A DNA stretch of 64,000 nt from positions 7,346,001 through 7,410,000 of the forward strand of contig NZ_AP018448.1 of NCBI RefSeq assembly GCF_030294945.1, read 5' to 3'. A model generated the notes under the pieces. The model had not been told where the DNA came from. It searched no databases and was given only the letters and a program-made list of their open reading frames with translations. This stretch comes from Streptomyces graminofaciens. Its GTDB lineage: Bacteria > Actinomycetota > Actinomycetes > Streptomycetales > Streptomycetaceae. The position numbers and the translations under genes were made by a program. Positions 14,962 through 22,108 of the stretch are shown piece by piece. Each line of letters opens with the position of its first letter. The first letter of the stretch is position 1.

Positions 14962-15705
14962 GTGGCCAAGCAGTCCGGATTGGGAGACAACTTCTACCTG
15001 CATGGCTACGACGTCTCCGGCGACCTCGGCAGCGTCAGCGTCTCCGGCGGGCCGGCCGCGCTCGAAGTCACCGGCATCGACAAGTCGGCGTACGAGCGGA
15101 TCGGCGGTCTCCGTACCGGCGGCATGAACTGGTCCGCGTTCTTCAACCCCACCGACGACCGGGCCCACGACCGGCTGGAGAACCTGCCGTACACCGACGT
15201 GCACTGCGCCTACTTCCGCGGTACCACGCTCGGGAATCCGGCAGCCTGCCAGGTGTCGAAGCAGATCAACTACGACGGCAACCGTGGCGACTCCGGCGAG
15301 TTCACCTTCCAGGTGGAGGCCCAGTGCAACGGCTTCGGTGTCGAGTGGGGGCGGTCGCTGACAGCTGGGGTGCGGACGGACACGGGGGCGACGAACGGTT
15401 CGTCGATCGACACAACGGCGGCTGCGTCGTTTGGGGCGCAGGCGTACTTGCAGGCGTTCGCGATGTCCGGCACGGACGTCACGGTGAAGATCCAAGACAG
15501 CGCGGACAACAGCAGCTTCGCCGACGTCACCGGGCTTTCGTTCACCCAGCTCACCGCGGGGCGTACCGCCGAGCGACTTGCTACAGCCAACAACGCCACG
15601 ATCCGTCGCTACCTGCGCGCGGTCACCGTCACGACGGGCGGGTTCTCGTCGCTCGCGTTCGCCGTCGTGATCGTCAAGAACGAGATCGCAGGGCAGGTGT
15701 TCTGA
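14962..15705 (+). CDS. Major tail (tube) protein with C-terminal beta domain
   Basis: 247 residues from GTG 14962. It opens MAKQSGLGDNFYLHGYDVSG and carries EVTGIDKSAYERIGGL and NRGDSGEFTFQVEAQCNG in the tube domain (about 1-130). The remaining 115 residues form a separate Ser/Thr-rich beta sandwich (FAMSGTDVTVKIQDSADNSS, YLRAVTVTTGGFSSLAFAVV), probably exposed on the tail surface. The gene at 16548 is a paralog of the tube domain only. Tube proteins stack in hexameric rings around the tape measure. Confidence 0.85.
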   Translation: MAKQSGLGDNFYLHGYDVSGDLGSVSVSGGPAALEVTGIDKSAYERIGGLRTGGMNWSAFFNPTDDRAHDRLENLPYTDVHCAYFRGTTLGNPAACQVSKQINYDGNRGDSGEFTFQVEAQCNGFGVEWGRSLTAGVRTDTGATNGSSIDTTAAASFGAQAYLQAFAMSGTDVTVKIQDSADNSSFADVTGLSFTQLTAGRTAERLATANNATIRRYLRAVTVTTGGFSSLAFAVVIVKNEIAGQVF

Positions 15706-16154
15706 TGATTCAACGACCGGTGAACCGCGTCGAGCCGAAGCTTCCTGCTTCCGCGTACAAGACGTACGAGCTTGCGGCGCCCGTTGCCACGCACTGGAGG
15801 AAGGCGACGTGCGCGGAGATCGACTGCCCCCGCTATCTCAACGGCTGGCGCGTGCACGTCGAGCAGATCGGGCCCGAGCTGACGCACGACGCGAAGACGT
15901 CCGGGCGCCGCTGGCACGAACTCCGTGTCGCGGAGGGCCAGACGTACCTCGTCTTCGAGGCCGGCCAGCCCTGCTTTCAGGTGTCCGAGCATCGGAAGCG
16001 GATCGACCGGCCGGAGCTGTATGTGGTCCGGGACGGTGACTGGCGCGGTAACCCGCGTCGTACCGAGGCGCGGCGGCATGAGCGGCCGGAGCACTGGGTG
16101 GAGGACTTCGCCGAGCACCAGGGGCGCCTCGCGGACGCGCACGGGAAGGGCTGA
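15705..16154 (+). CDS. 149-residue tail-region hypothetical protein
   Basis: ATG 15705 overlaps the tube gene stop by one base. The protein is basic and rich in Trp, His and Arg (ATHWRKATCAEIDCPRYLNG, GRRWHELRVAEGQTYLVFEA, HERPEHWVEDFAEHQGRLAD). The HW..A.CAEI.C pattern recurs in hypothetical proteins of Streptomyces siphophages (recalled). It could be a tail assembly or capsid-stabilising factor; no catalytic motif is visible. Confidence 0.7.
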   Translation: MIQRPVNRVEPKLPASAYKTYELAAPVATHWRKATCAEIDCPRYLNGWRVHVEQIGPELTHDAKTSGRRWHELRVAEGQTYLVFEAGQPCFQVSEHRKRIDRPELYVVRDGDWRGNPRRTEARRHERPEHWVEDFAEHQGRLADAHGKG

Positions 16155-16157
16155 GCC

Positions 16158-16526
16158 ATGACTGAGGGCATCCGCCTGGAGATCGACGGCGAGGACTTCA
16201 CCGCCGAGTGCGAGGAGTTCACGTTCGGTGTGCCGCGCGTGGTTTACGACGAGGACAACGGCAGCAGCATGCGCCGCTTCCTCGGGCCAGCCGGGTTCCA
16301 GATCACCCTGATCAACCCGACCGACCGAGCCCGAGCCCTGGTCGATGGAGGCAGAGCCACTCGCACTGTGAAGATCGCCGCCGCTGGCAACTCGATCATT
16401 CACCCCACGCACTTCATCGAGGAATGGACCACGACGGACGGCATTCGGAAGGTCTTCGGGCGCCTCGCCTGGGACACCGGCCGAGACGCCAAGTGGGTCG
16501 ACGAACCGCAGCTCGCTGAGGCGTAG
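16158..16526 (+). CDS. 122-residue tail-region hypothetical protein
   Basis: ATG 16158 follows the previous stop by three bases. It has a beta-rich sequence: IRLEIDGEDFTAECEEFTFG, RRFLGPAGFQITLINPTDRA, and a C-terminal FIEEWTTTDGIRKVFGRLAW. The pattern is compatible with a small tail-tube-like or tube-adjacent protein. It lies between two paralogous tube genes, so a role in tail assembly is probable, but it is not recognised. Confidence 0.7.
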   Translation: MTEGIRLEIDGEDFTAECEEFTFGVPRVVYDEDNGSSMRRFLGPAGFQITLINPTDRARALVDGGRATRTVKIAAAGNSIIHPTHFIEEWTTTDGIRKVFGRLAWDTGRDAKWVDEPQLAEA

Positions 16527-16547
16527 CTCCAACAGAAGGGAACGACC

Positions 16548-16955
16548 ATGGCGAAGGAAAGCGGCCTCGGCTGGACGACCTGCTCGGTAGACAACTCGGC
16601 AGGCACCGCCAAGGCCATCAAGAACGACGTCACCAGCCTCCAGTTCGCCACCCCGCGCGGCGTCCAGGACGTGACCGGCATCGACAAGAGCGCGTACGAG
16701 CGGATCCTGCTGCTCGCCGACTTCTCCATCACCCTGAACTGCGTGTTCAACGACGCCACGGACCAGATGTTCGACGTCTTCAAGACCGTCCCGTCCACGT
16801 CGGTGCCCCGCACGACGACGCTCACCGTGTCCGGCCAGACCCTCGCCAATGAGGTCCTCTACACCGACTTCCCGGTGAACCGCGCGGACGGCGGCGAACT
16901 CACCGCCGCGATCCCCGGCGTCCTCGCCGACGGCGTTGTCCCGACCTGGTCTTGA
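16548..16955 (+). CDS. Second tail-tube-type protein (paralog of 14962 gene)
   Basis: 135 residues, ATG 16548 with AGAAGGGAACG upstream. It opens MAKESGLGWTTCSVDNSAGT and contains DVTGIDKSAYERILLL and NRADGGELTAAIPGV, matching MAKQSGLG, VTGIDKSAYERI and NRGDSGEFTF of the 14962 gene at equivalent places. It lacks the C-terminal beta sandwich. This may be the true tube subunit, with the longer protein a decorated minor form, or the reverse. The HNH gene follows directly, then the tail chaperones, which normally follow the tube gene. Confidence 0.82.
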   Translation: MAKESGLGWTTCSVDNSAGTAKAIKNDVTSLQFATPRGVQDVTGIDKSAYERILLLADFSITLNCVFNDATDQMFDVFKTVPSTSVPRTTTLTVSGQTLANEVLYTDFPVNRADGGELTAAIPGVLADGVVPTWS

Positions 16956-16998
16956 CTCCAAGTCATGGCGACCGTCCGGGAGTTGACCGATAGACTAT

Positions 16999-17017
16999 CC
17001 AAGTCAAAGCGACTTGG
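16999..17017 (+). promoter_or_regulatory. Hairpin overlapping the ribosome binding site of the HNH gene
   Basis: CCAAGTC (16999-17005), loop AAAGC, GACTTGG (17011-17017). The last bases pair into GGAGG (17016-17020), the ribosome binding site for ATG 17028. An extra CCAAGTCA copy is at 16958-16965. Confidence 0.55.
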
Positions 17018-17027
17018 AGGCCTGGTC

Positions 17028-17789
17028 ATGCCCGGAGCAATAGATGGAAAGTTCACCGTCAAGTCATGTGGCAAAGCGCACGCTTGGTGCGCCGAATGCC
17101 GCCCCGCACAGGCAGCCGCACAGCGGAAGCCGAAGCCGCCGAGGAAGGAGCACGACAAGCCATGCCGGAACTGTGGACGATGCGACACGTGCCTCGGCCT
17201 CGCGGCGCCGGAAGGAATGAAGGTCTGCCGGGACTGCCGGGAGACCAAGTCACTGAAGGCGTTCGCCCGCAGGAACGACACAGGCGGATACCGCAACCAG
17301 TGCATGCAGTGCCGAAACAAGGGCATGTCGGCGGCTGGGTGCGAAGGTTGCGGCAAGTCCTTCGTCCGACACTCTGCCGATCGCACTCACTGCGCCGCCT
17401 GCCGTCCCACAGTCACGAAACCCTGTGCTCGGTGTGGCAAACACTTCATCGGATCTATGGAGCAGCGCCGCTACTGCTCGTCCGAATGCCGCGAAGCCAC
17501 CCTCACCGAGCAGCGGCGCGAGGCGCACCGGAAGGTGCGCTTGGCCGCACTCCAGGCGTACGGCGGCGAGGCGCCCGCCTGTGTCTGCTGCGGCGAAGCG
17601 ATGTTCCAGTTCCTCGCCCTCGACCACATCAACGGCGGCGGTCACGCGCAGCGTAAAGAGACAGGCGGCGGCGGGTTCTACAACTGGCTGCGCCGCCACA
17701 GCTACCCGGCCGGGTTTCAGGTGCTCTGCCACAACTGCAACTTCGGCCGACAGATCAACGGCGGCACCTGTCCGCACAAGGAGGAGTGA
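17028..17789 (+). CDS. Free-standing HNH homing-type endonuclease
   Basis: 253 residues. ATG 17028 is preferred over an in-frame ATG at 16965 because GGAGG lies seven bases upstream. The N-terminal two-thirds contains many CxxC zinc knuckles (CAEC, CRNC, CMQC, CEGC, CARC, CSSEC). The nuclease core is at the C-terminus: ACVCCGEAMFQFLALDHING followed by VLCHNCNFGRQINGG, giving the HNH His, His and Asn and a CxxC structural zinc. It lies between tail-tube and tail-chaperone genes, where no structural gene is missing, as expected of an intronless homing endonuclease. Confidence 0.87.
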   Translation: MPGAIDGKFTVKSCGKAHAWCAECRPAQAAAQRKPKPPRKEHDKPCRNCGRCDTCLGLAAPEGMKVCRDCRETKSLKAFARRNDTGGYRNQCMQCRNKGMSAAGCEGCGKSFVRHSADRTHCAACRPTVTKPCARCGKHFIGSMEQRRYCSSECREATLTEQRREAHRKVRLAALQAYGGEAPACVCCGEAMFQFLALDHINGGGHAQRKETGGGGFYNWLRRHSYPAGFQVLCHNCNFGRQINGGTCPHKEE

Positions 17790-17793
17790 CCGC

Positions 17794-18207
17794 ATGGGAT
17801 ACAAGCCGAGGCGGAAGATCTACACCCTGGCGTTCGAGGGTGAAGAGTACGAGGGCCTTGAGGTCAAAATCCGGGGCCTCAACACCGGGCAGGTCATGGA
17901 CATCGACGCCGCCCGCGCCGACGGAGGCGACTCGGCGATCGTCGCCATGCTCCAGCTGATGGCCGAGCAGCTCGTCGAGTGGAACGTCGAGGACGACGAA
18001 GGCCAGCCCGTACCGACCACGTTCGAAGGCGTCCGCTCCCTCGACATCGACTTCAACTGGGCGGTCATCGACGCCTGGCAGAACGCCGCCGCAGGAGTCC
18101 CCGCCCCTTTGGAGAGCGGCTCGACCTCTGGCGAACCATCCCTGGTGGCATCGATTCCCACGGAAACCCTGTCACTGCCCCCGGAGAGTACCGCCGTGCC
18201 CGCCTGA
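17794..18207 (+). CDS. Tail assembly chaperone, short (G-like) form
   Basis: 137 residues from ATG 17794, four bases after the HNH stop. The sequence MGYKPRRKIYTLAFEGEEYE, GLEVKIRGLNTGQVMDIDAA and FNWAVIDAWQNAAAGVPAPL fits the first of the two chaperones that coat the tape measure during tail assembly in long-tailed phages. The C-terminal 30 residues after the slippery site are Ser/Thr/Pro-rich (ESGSTSGEPSLVASIPTETL). The same start also yields a longer product by -1 frameshift at 18105-18111. Confidence 0.87.
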   Translation: MGYKPRRKIYTLAFEGEEYEGLEVKIRGLNTGQVMDIDAARADGGDSAIVAMLQLMAEQLVEWNVEDDEGQPVPTTFEGVRSLDIDFNWAVIDAWQNAAAGVPAPLESGSTSGEPSLVASIPTETLSLPPESTAVPA

Positions 18208-18335
18208 TCCTCAGCCTGCTGCAACGGTTCCCGGGCTACACCTACACCACCCTGCTGGCGGAAGACCCCGAGCTTCTCCGCCTGCTCGACATAGAACAAC
18301 GCGGCACACCCGGAGAGGAGGGGGGCGGTGGGTAA
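17794..18335 (+). CDS. Tail assembly chaperone, frameshifted (GT-like) fusion
   Basis: A ribosome that slips back one base on CCCTTTG (18105-18111) leaves the short frame after Leu106 and continues GERLDLWRTIPGGIDSHGNP, RRARLILSLLQRFPGYTYTT and LLAEDPELLRLLDIEQ to TAA 18333-18335, giving about 180 residues. The downstream frame has no start of its own in a suitable place and codes well for a helical chaperone T-like domain. This matches the conserved G/GT arrangement of tailed phages. The end overlaps the tape measure start by eight bases. Confidence 0.85.
18105..18111 (+). other. Programmed -1 frameshift slippery heptamer CCCTTTG
   Basis: X_XXY_YYZ with X=C, Y=T, Z=G, in the correct phase: zero-frame codons are GCC (18103), CCT (18106), TTG (18109); after slipping they read CCC, TTT and then GGA at 18111. 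It lies 96 bases before the zero-frame stop. Confidence 0.85.
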
Positions 18336-21300
18336 CGACATCGAGATCCGCGTACGGGTCACCAACCAGACCCAAGCCGGGCTCAACCAGATCAACACCG
18401 CCCTCCGCACCCTCACCACCCGCGCCACCGCAGCAGCCGCCGCCCTCAACCGGCTCGAACAGCAGGCAGAAGACGCCACCCGCGCACTCCGGCGTCTCGC
18501 CCGCCAAGCCGACGACACCGCCCACGCCATGAGCGGCCTCTCCACCAGCGTCACCGCAGCCAGCAACGGCCTGCGCACCTTCAACACCCGCGCCGGATCC
18601 ACCGCCACACGACTCGCCGACCTCGACGACCCCATGCGAACCCTGCGCCGCGACATGGACGACCTCGGCGGCAGCATCGACGGCGTCAACGACGGCCTGG
18701 TGGACCTGCGGGGCGGCCTCGGCCGGCTGACCGGGTCCAGCAACAGTGCCTCCAGTTCGCTCGGCGGCGGTGGGGGTGGCGGCGGGGCGGCTTCGGGTGG
18801 CGGCGGCTTGACGGGCTCGCTGATCGGTATCGGTGCTGCGATCGGCGCATCCGTGCTGCCGTCGATCGGCGCGCTGTCGCCGATGCTGTTCGGCCTGGCC
18901 GGTGTGGGTGGTGCGGCGGCGTTGGCGATGGACGATCTGAAGAAGGAGTTCAAGAAGCTCAAGCCTGAGTTTGAGGATCTTCAGAAGGTCGCGTCGAAGG
19001 CTGTGATGCCCGGCGTGAAGAAGTCGATGGACGACTGGCGCGGCGCCATGAAGGGCCTGAATCCCGTCGTACGGGAGGGCGGTAAGGCTTTCGGGGACTT
19101 CGTGAAGCGGGCCGCCGACTTCGCGAACTCCCCGGCGTTCAAGTCGAGTCTGTTGAAGAACGTGGAGATGGGCTCCGGGTTCTTCAAGGACTTCACGAAC
19201 AGCCTGTTCGACTTCACGCAGGCGTTCCTCGACTTCGGCACCAAGTCCCAGCCGTCCCTGGACGCCTTCCAGAACCTGTTCGGTGGGCTCCTCGACCGCG
19301 GCCTGCCATCCATGTTCAAGGAGATGGAGCAGGGCATCGGCGGGTCGGCGGACGTCATCGACGGCCTCGCCTACCTGATCAACGATTCACTGCTGCCGTC
19401 CCTCGGGAAGATCGCCGGATCCTTCGCCGACGCCTTCGGCCCACTGATCGGCGAAATGCTTGTTACCGCCGGTAATCAGATCAAGGTGCTGGCCAGCGTG
19501 TTCGAAGGGCTGATGGTCTTCCTCCGCCCCTTGGGCGCCGTCGTCGCCGACGTGTTCCGCTCCTGGAACGAAATCTTCGCGATCGGCGCCTCAGTAGCCG
19601 GGGACTTCGCGAAAGAAGTCGGCGGCGCACTCTTCGAAACCCTCGCCGAACTTGCGGGCATCGACACCTCAAAGCTCGACGACGGCTTCTACGGACTGTC
19701 CAACTGGGTGAAGGAAAACCAAGGGCAGATCCGCGGGGCGTTCCTCAGCGTCGCAGAGGCCATCACGACGATGGTGACCGCCGGCATCGAGGCACTGCCC
19801 CTGCTGTTCGCCGCTTTCCAGGGCATGACTGAGGGTGTCCTCCTTGCGATCGATGGCCTGGTGTCCGGGCTGGCCACCGCGTTCGGTGACCTTCCGGTGA
19901 TCGGCGACAAGTTCGAGGAGTGGAACACCAAGTTCGACGACTTCTCGCAGGGCTTCCGGTCGGGCATGGATGACGCCGGGAGTTCACTCAACGAGTTCGT
20001 GGACAAGGCCGTGCCGCGTCTGAACCGTGCCCAGATCAAGATGAATGTGGATCAGGCGGAAGCGAGTCTGGAGTACATCAAGGAGCAGTTGAAGGACCCG
20101 GAGCTCACCCGGGAGCGCAAGGCGAAGCTGAAGGTTGAAAAGAAGGACGCCGAGGAGAAGCTGGCTGCGGCGAAGCGCGAGTTGGCGGCGTTCGACAAGA
20201 AGCAGGCGCAGGCGAAGCTGGACGCCGACTCGGGGCCGTTCGCGTCCGCTTTGGACTGGGTGAAGAAGCAGAAGATCCCGAAGAAGACCGGGCAGATCGG
20301 CGCGAACACCGGAGGCTTCTGGGCGTCCGTCAACGCGCTCAGGAACAAGGTGCTGGGCACCTCCTACATCAACGTGAAATACACGGGCGCAGGCCTGGGC
20401 AAGGCCCTCGACCGGGACATGAAGCGCAGCGCCAACGGCAACATCTTCAAGTTCTTCGCCGACGGCGGCACAGAGAACCACGTCGCGCAGATCGCCCCCG
20501 CCGGGACGATGCGCGTGTGGGCAGAGCCGGAGACCGGAGGCGAAGCCTATATTCCGCTCGCCGATTCGAAGCGGGGCCGCTCGACATCGATCCTGGCCGA
20601 GGTCGCCGAGCAGTTCGGCTATCGGCTGGAAAAGTTCGCGTCCGGCGGTGTCCGCAGGGAGGCACGGCAGGCGCGCGGTCCGATCCGGGCGGCCACATCC
20701 GGGGACACCGAACGCTCGCTGTTGCGGCTGATGGACACGATCGTCAAGGGCCACATGAAGATGGCCACCGCCCTGTCAAAGGTCAACTCGGCACTCGACA
20801 AGGCCAAGGACAAACTCGGCGACCTCCGCTCCGCGGCCTCCCAACTACGGGAAAGCGTCAGGTCGGGGATCCTGTCTGCGGCCTCCATCACACGCGACGG
20901 CTCCGGCGGCGGCGCGGTGACGGTGCGGTCCATCATGGGCGGCCTCGTCCAGTCCCGCGACAAGTCGACAGCGTTCGCGGACGCGTTGAAGCGACTACGC
21001 AAGAGGGGCCTCAACAAGGGCCTCCTGCGGCAGATCGCCGAGTCGGGCATCGACGGCGGCGGCCTGGAGGCGGCCGGCGCGCTGCTGACGGCGTCGGGTA
21101 GTGAGTTGCGGTCGGTGAATTCGCTTCAGTCGCAGATCTCGGGTGCTGCGTCGAGGGCGGGGAAGACGACGTCGGACGCCTTGTACGGGCAGCAGGTCAA
21201 GGTGCAGGAGCGGCTGGTCCGGGCTTTGGATGATCTGGCGGACGAGTTGAAGAAGGCGTCGAAGTCGAAGAAGTCGGCGGGCAGGAAGGCTGCGGGCGGG

Positions 21301-21579
21301 ATTGTCGGGGCTGCGGCGTCGGGCGGCTTGCGTGGTGGGTTGACGTGGGTGGGTGAGCACGAGCCGGAGTTGGTGGATTTGCCGGTGGGTTCGCGGGTGC
21401 GTTCGGGTCCGGACTCTCGGCGGATTGCTGCCGCTGCTGCCGGATCGGGCCAGCCGATCATCGTGCATCAGACGATCACCCTGGATGGGCGGATTGTTGC
21501 GCAGCAGATCTTCGAGCCGCTGAAGCGTGAGGTCCGTAACCGGGGCGGCCTCGAACCCGCATTCAAGACGACCAGGTAG
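18328..21579 (+). CDS. Tape measure protein
   Basis: 1083 residues, the longest phage gene here, from GTG 18328. The N-terminal 150 residues are a coiled coil (NQTQAGLNQINTALRTLTTR). A Gly-rich break (SSSLGGGGGGGGAASGGGGL) is followed by hydrophobic segments near residues 165-200 and 380-560 (PLGAVVADVFRSWNEIFAIG). A second charged coiled coil spans about 570-650, then GGEAYIPLADSKRGRSTSIL, a conserved tape-measure tail motif, and long helical regions to the end. It sets tail length and is ejected ahead of DNA. Confidence 0.93.
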   Translation: MGNDIEIRVRVTNQTQAGLNQINTALRTLTTRATAAAAALNRLEQQAEDATRALRRLARQADDTAHAMSGLSTSVTAASNGLRTFNTRAGSTATRLADLDDPMRTLRRDMDDLGGSIDGVNDGLVDLRGGLGRLTGSSNSASSSLGGGGGGGGAASGGGGLTGSLIGIGAAIGASVLPSIGALSPMLFGLAGVGGAAALAMDDLKKEFKKLKPEFEDLQKVASKAVMPGVKKSMDDWRGAMKGLNPVVREGGKAFGDFVKRAADFANSPAFKSSLLKNVEMGSGFFKDFTNSLFDFTQAFLDFGTKSQPSLDAFQNLFGGLLDRGLPSMFKEMEQGIGGSADVIDGLAYLINDSLLPSLGKIAGSFADAFGPLIGEMLVTAGNQIKVLASVFEGLMVFLRPLGAVVADVFRSWNEIFAIGASVAGDFAKEVGGALFETLAELAGIDTSKLDDGFYGLSNWVKENQGQIRGAFLSVAEAITTMVTAGIEALPLLFAAFQGMTEGVLLAIDGLVSGLATAFGDLPVIGDKFEEWNTKFDDFSQGFRSGMDDAGSSLNEFVDKAVPRLNRAQIKMNVDQAEASLEYIKEQLKDPELTRERKAKLKVEKKDAEEKLAAAKRELAAFDKKQAQAKLDADSGPFASALDWVKKQKIPKKTGQIGANTGGFWASVNALRNKVLGTSYINVKYTGAGLGKALDRDMKRSANGNIFKFFADGGTENHVAQIAPAGTMRVWAEPETGGEAYIPLADSKRGRSTSILAEVAEQFGYRLEKFASGGVRREARQARGPIRAATSGDTERSLLRLMDTIVKGHMKMATALSKVNSALDKAKDKLGDLRSAASQLRESVRSGILSAASITRDGSGGGAVTVRSIMGGLVQSRDKSTAFADALKRLRKRGLNKGLLRQIAESGIDGGGLEAAGALLTASGSELRSVNSLQSQISGAASRAGKTTSDALYGQQVKVQERLVRALDDLADELKKASKSKKSAGRKAAGGIVGAAASGGLRGGLTWVGEHEPELVDLPVGSRVRSGPDSRRIAAAAAGSGQPIIVHQTITLDGRIVAQQIFEPLKREVRNRGGLEPAFKTTR

Positions 21580-21592
21580 ATAGGAGACGACG

Positions 21593-22105
21593 TTGCCGTT
21601 CACCGTGTGGAATGGCCCCGCACCCACGACTGCCGCGCAGGCGAGCGTGACGACGGGCACGGCCATCAAGACGATGCTTCAGCTGGCCACGCCCAGCACC
21701 ACGCAGATAGAGGTACTGGAGTACGGCTTCAGCCTCGACGACCCGCCGGGCGCGGACGGTGTGGTCGAACTCCTTCAGACCGACGTGGCTGCGACGGTGA
21801 CCGCGCACGTAGCGGCGACGGGTGTGATCAACCTGGACCCGAACGGCCCGACGACGCTGCTCACCATGGGCACGTCGGCGACTGGCTACACCGCGACCGC
21901 CGAGGGCTCGATCACCGCGACGCGGGTCTTCGACACGGTGTCCCTCAGCTCGGTGTCGGGTGAGTCAGGCCTGTGCTACGTGCGAACGTTCATGCCCGAC
22001 GACAGGCCCATCGTTGCCGTGTCCAAGTTCCTGCGGGTACGGGCAACGACGCCGACGACAGCCGCCGACATGCGGTGCTGGATCACCTATCGGCAGGTGG
22101 GCTGA
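21593..22105 (+). CDS. Virion-associated hypothetical protein after tape measure
   Basis: 170 residues from TTG 21593 with AGGAGA six bases upstream; no ATG or GTG fits as well. The protein is beta-rich and Thr/Ala-rich: MPFTVWNGPAPTTAAQASVT, IEVLEYGFSLDDPPGADGVV, then TATAEGSITATRVFDTVSLS and KFLRVRATTPTTAADMRCWI. Position after the tape measure and the domain character suggest a minor tail or fibre-like component. Not assigned to a family. Confidence 0.72.
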   Translation: MPFTVWNGPAPTTAAQASVTTGTAIKTMLQLATPSTTQIEVLEYGFSLDDPPGADGVVELLQTDVAATVTAHVAATGVINLDPNGPTTLLTMGTSATGYTATAEGSITATRVFDTVSLSSVSGESGLCYVRTFMPDDRPIVAVSKFLRVRATTPTTAADMRCWITYRQVG

Positions 22106-22108
22106 CTC

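Noticed and set aside
16965..17027. Earlier ATG of the HNH gene
   Set aside because: No ribosome binding site before 16965, whereas GGAGG precedes ATG 17028; kept only as an alternative.
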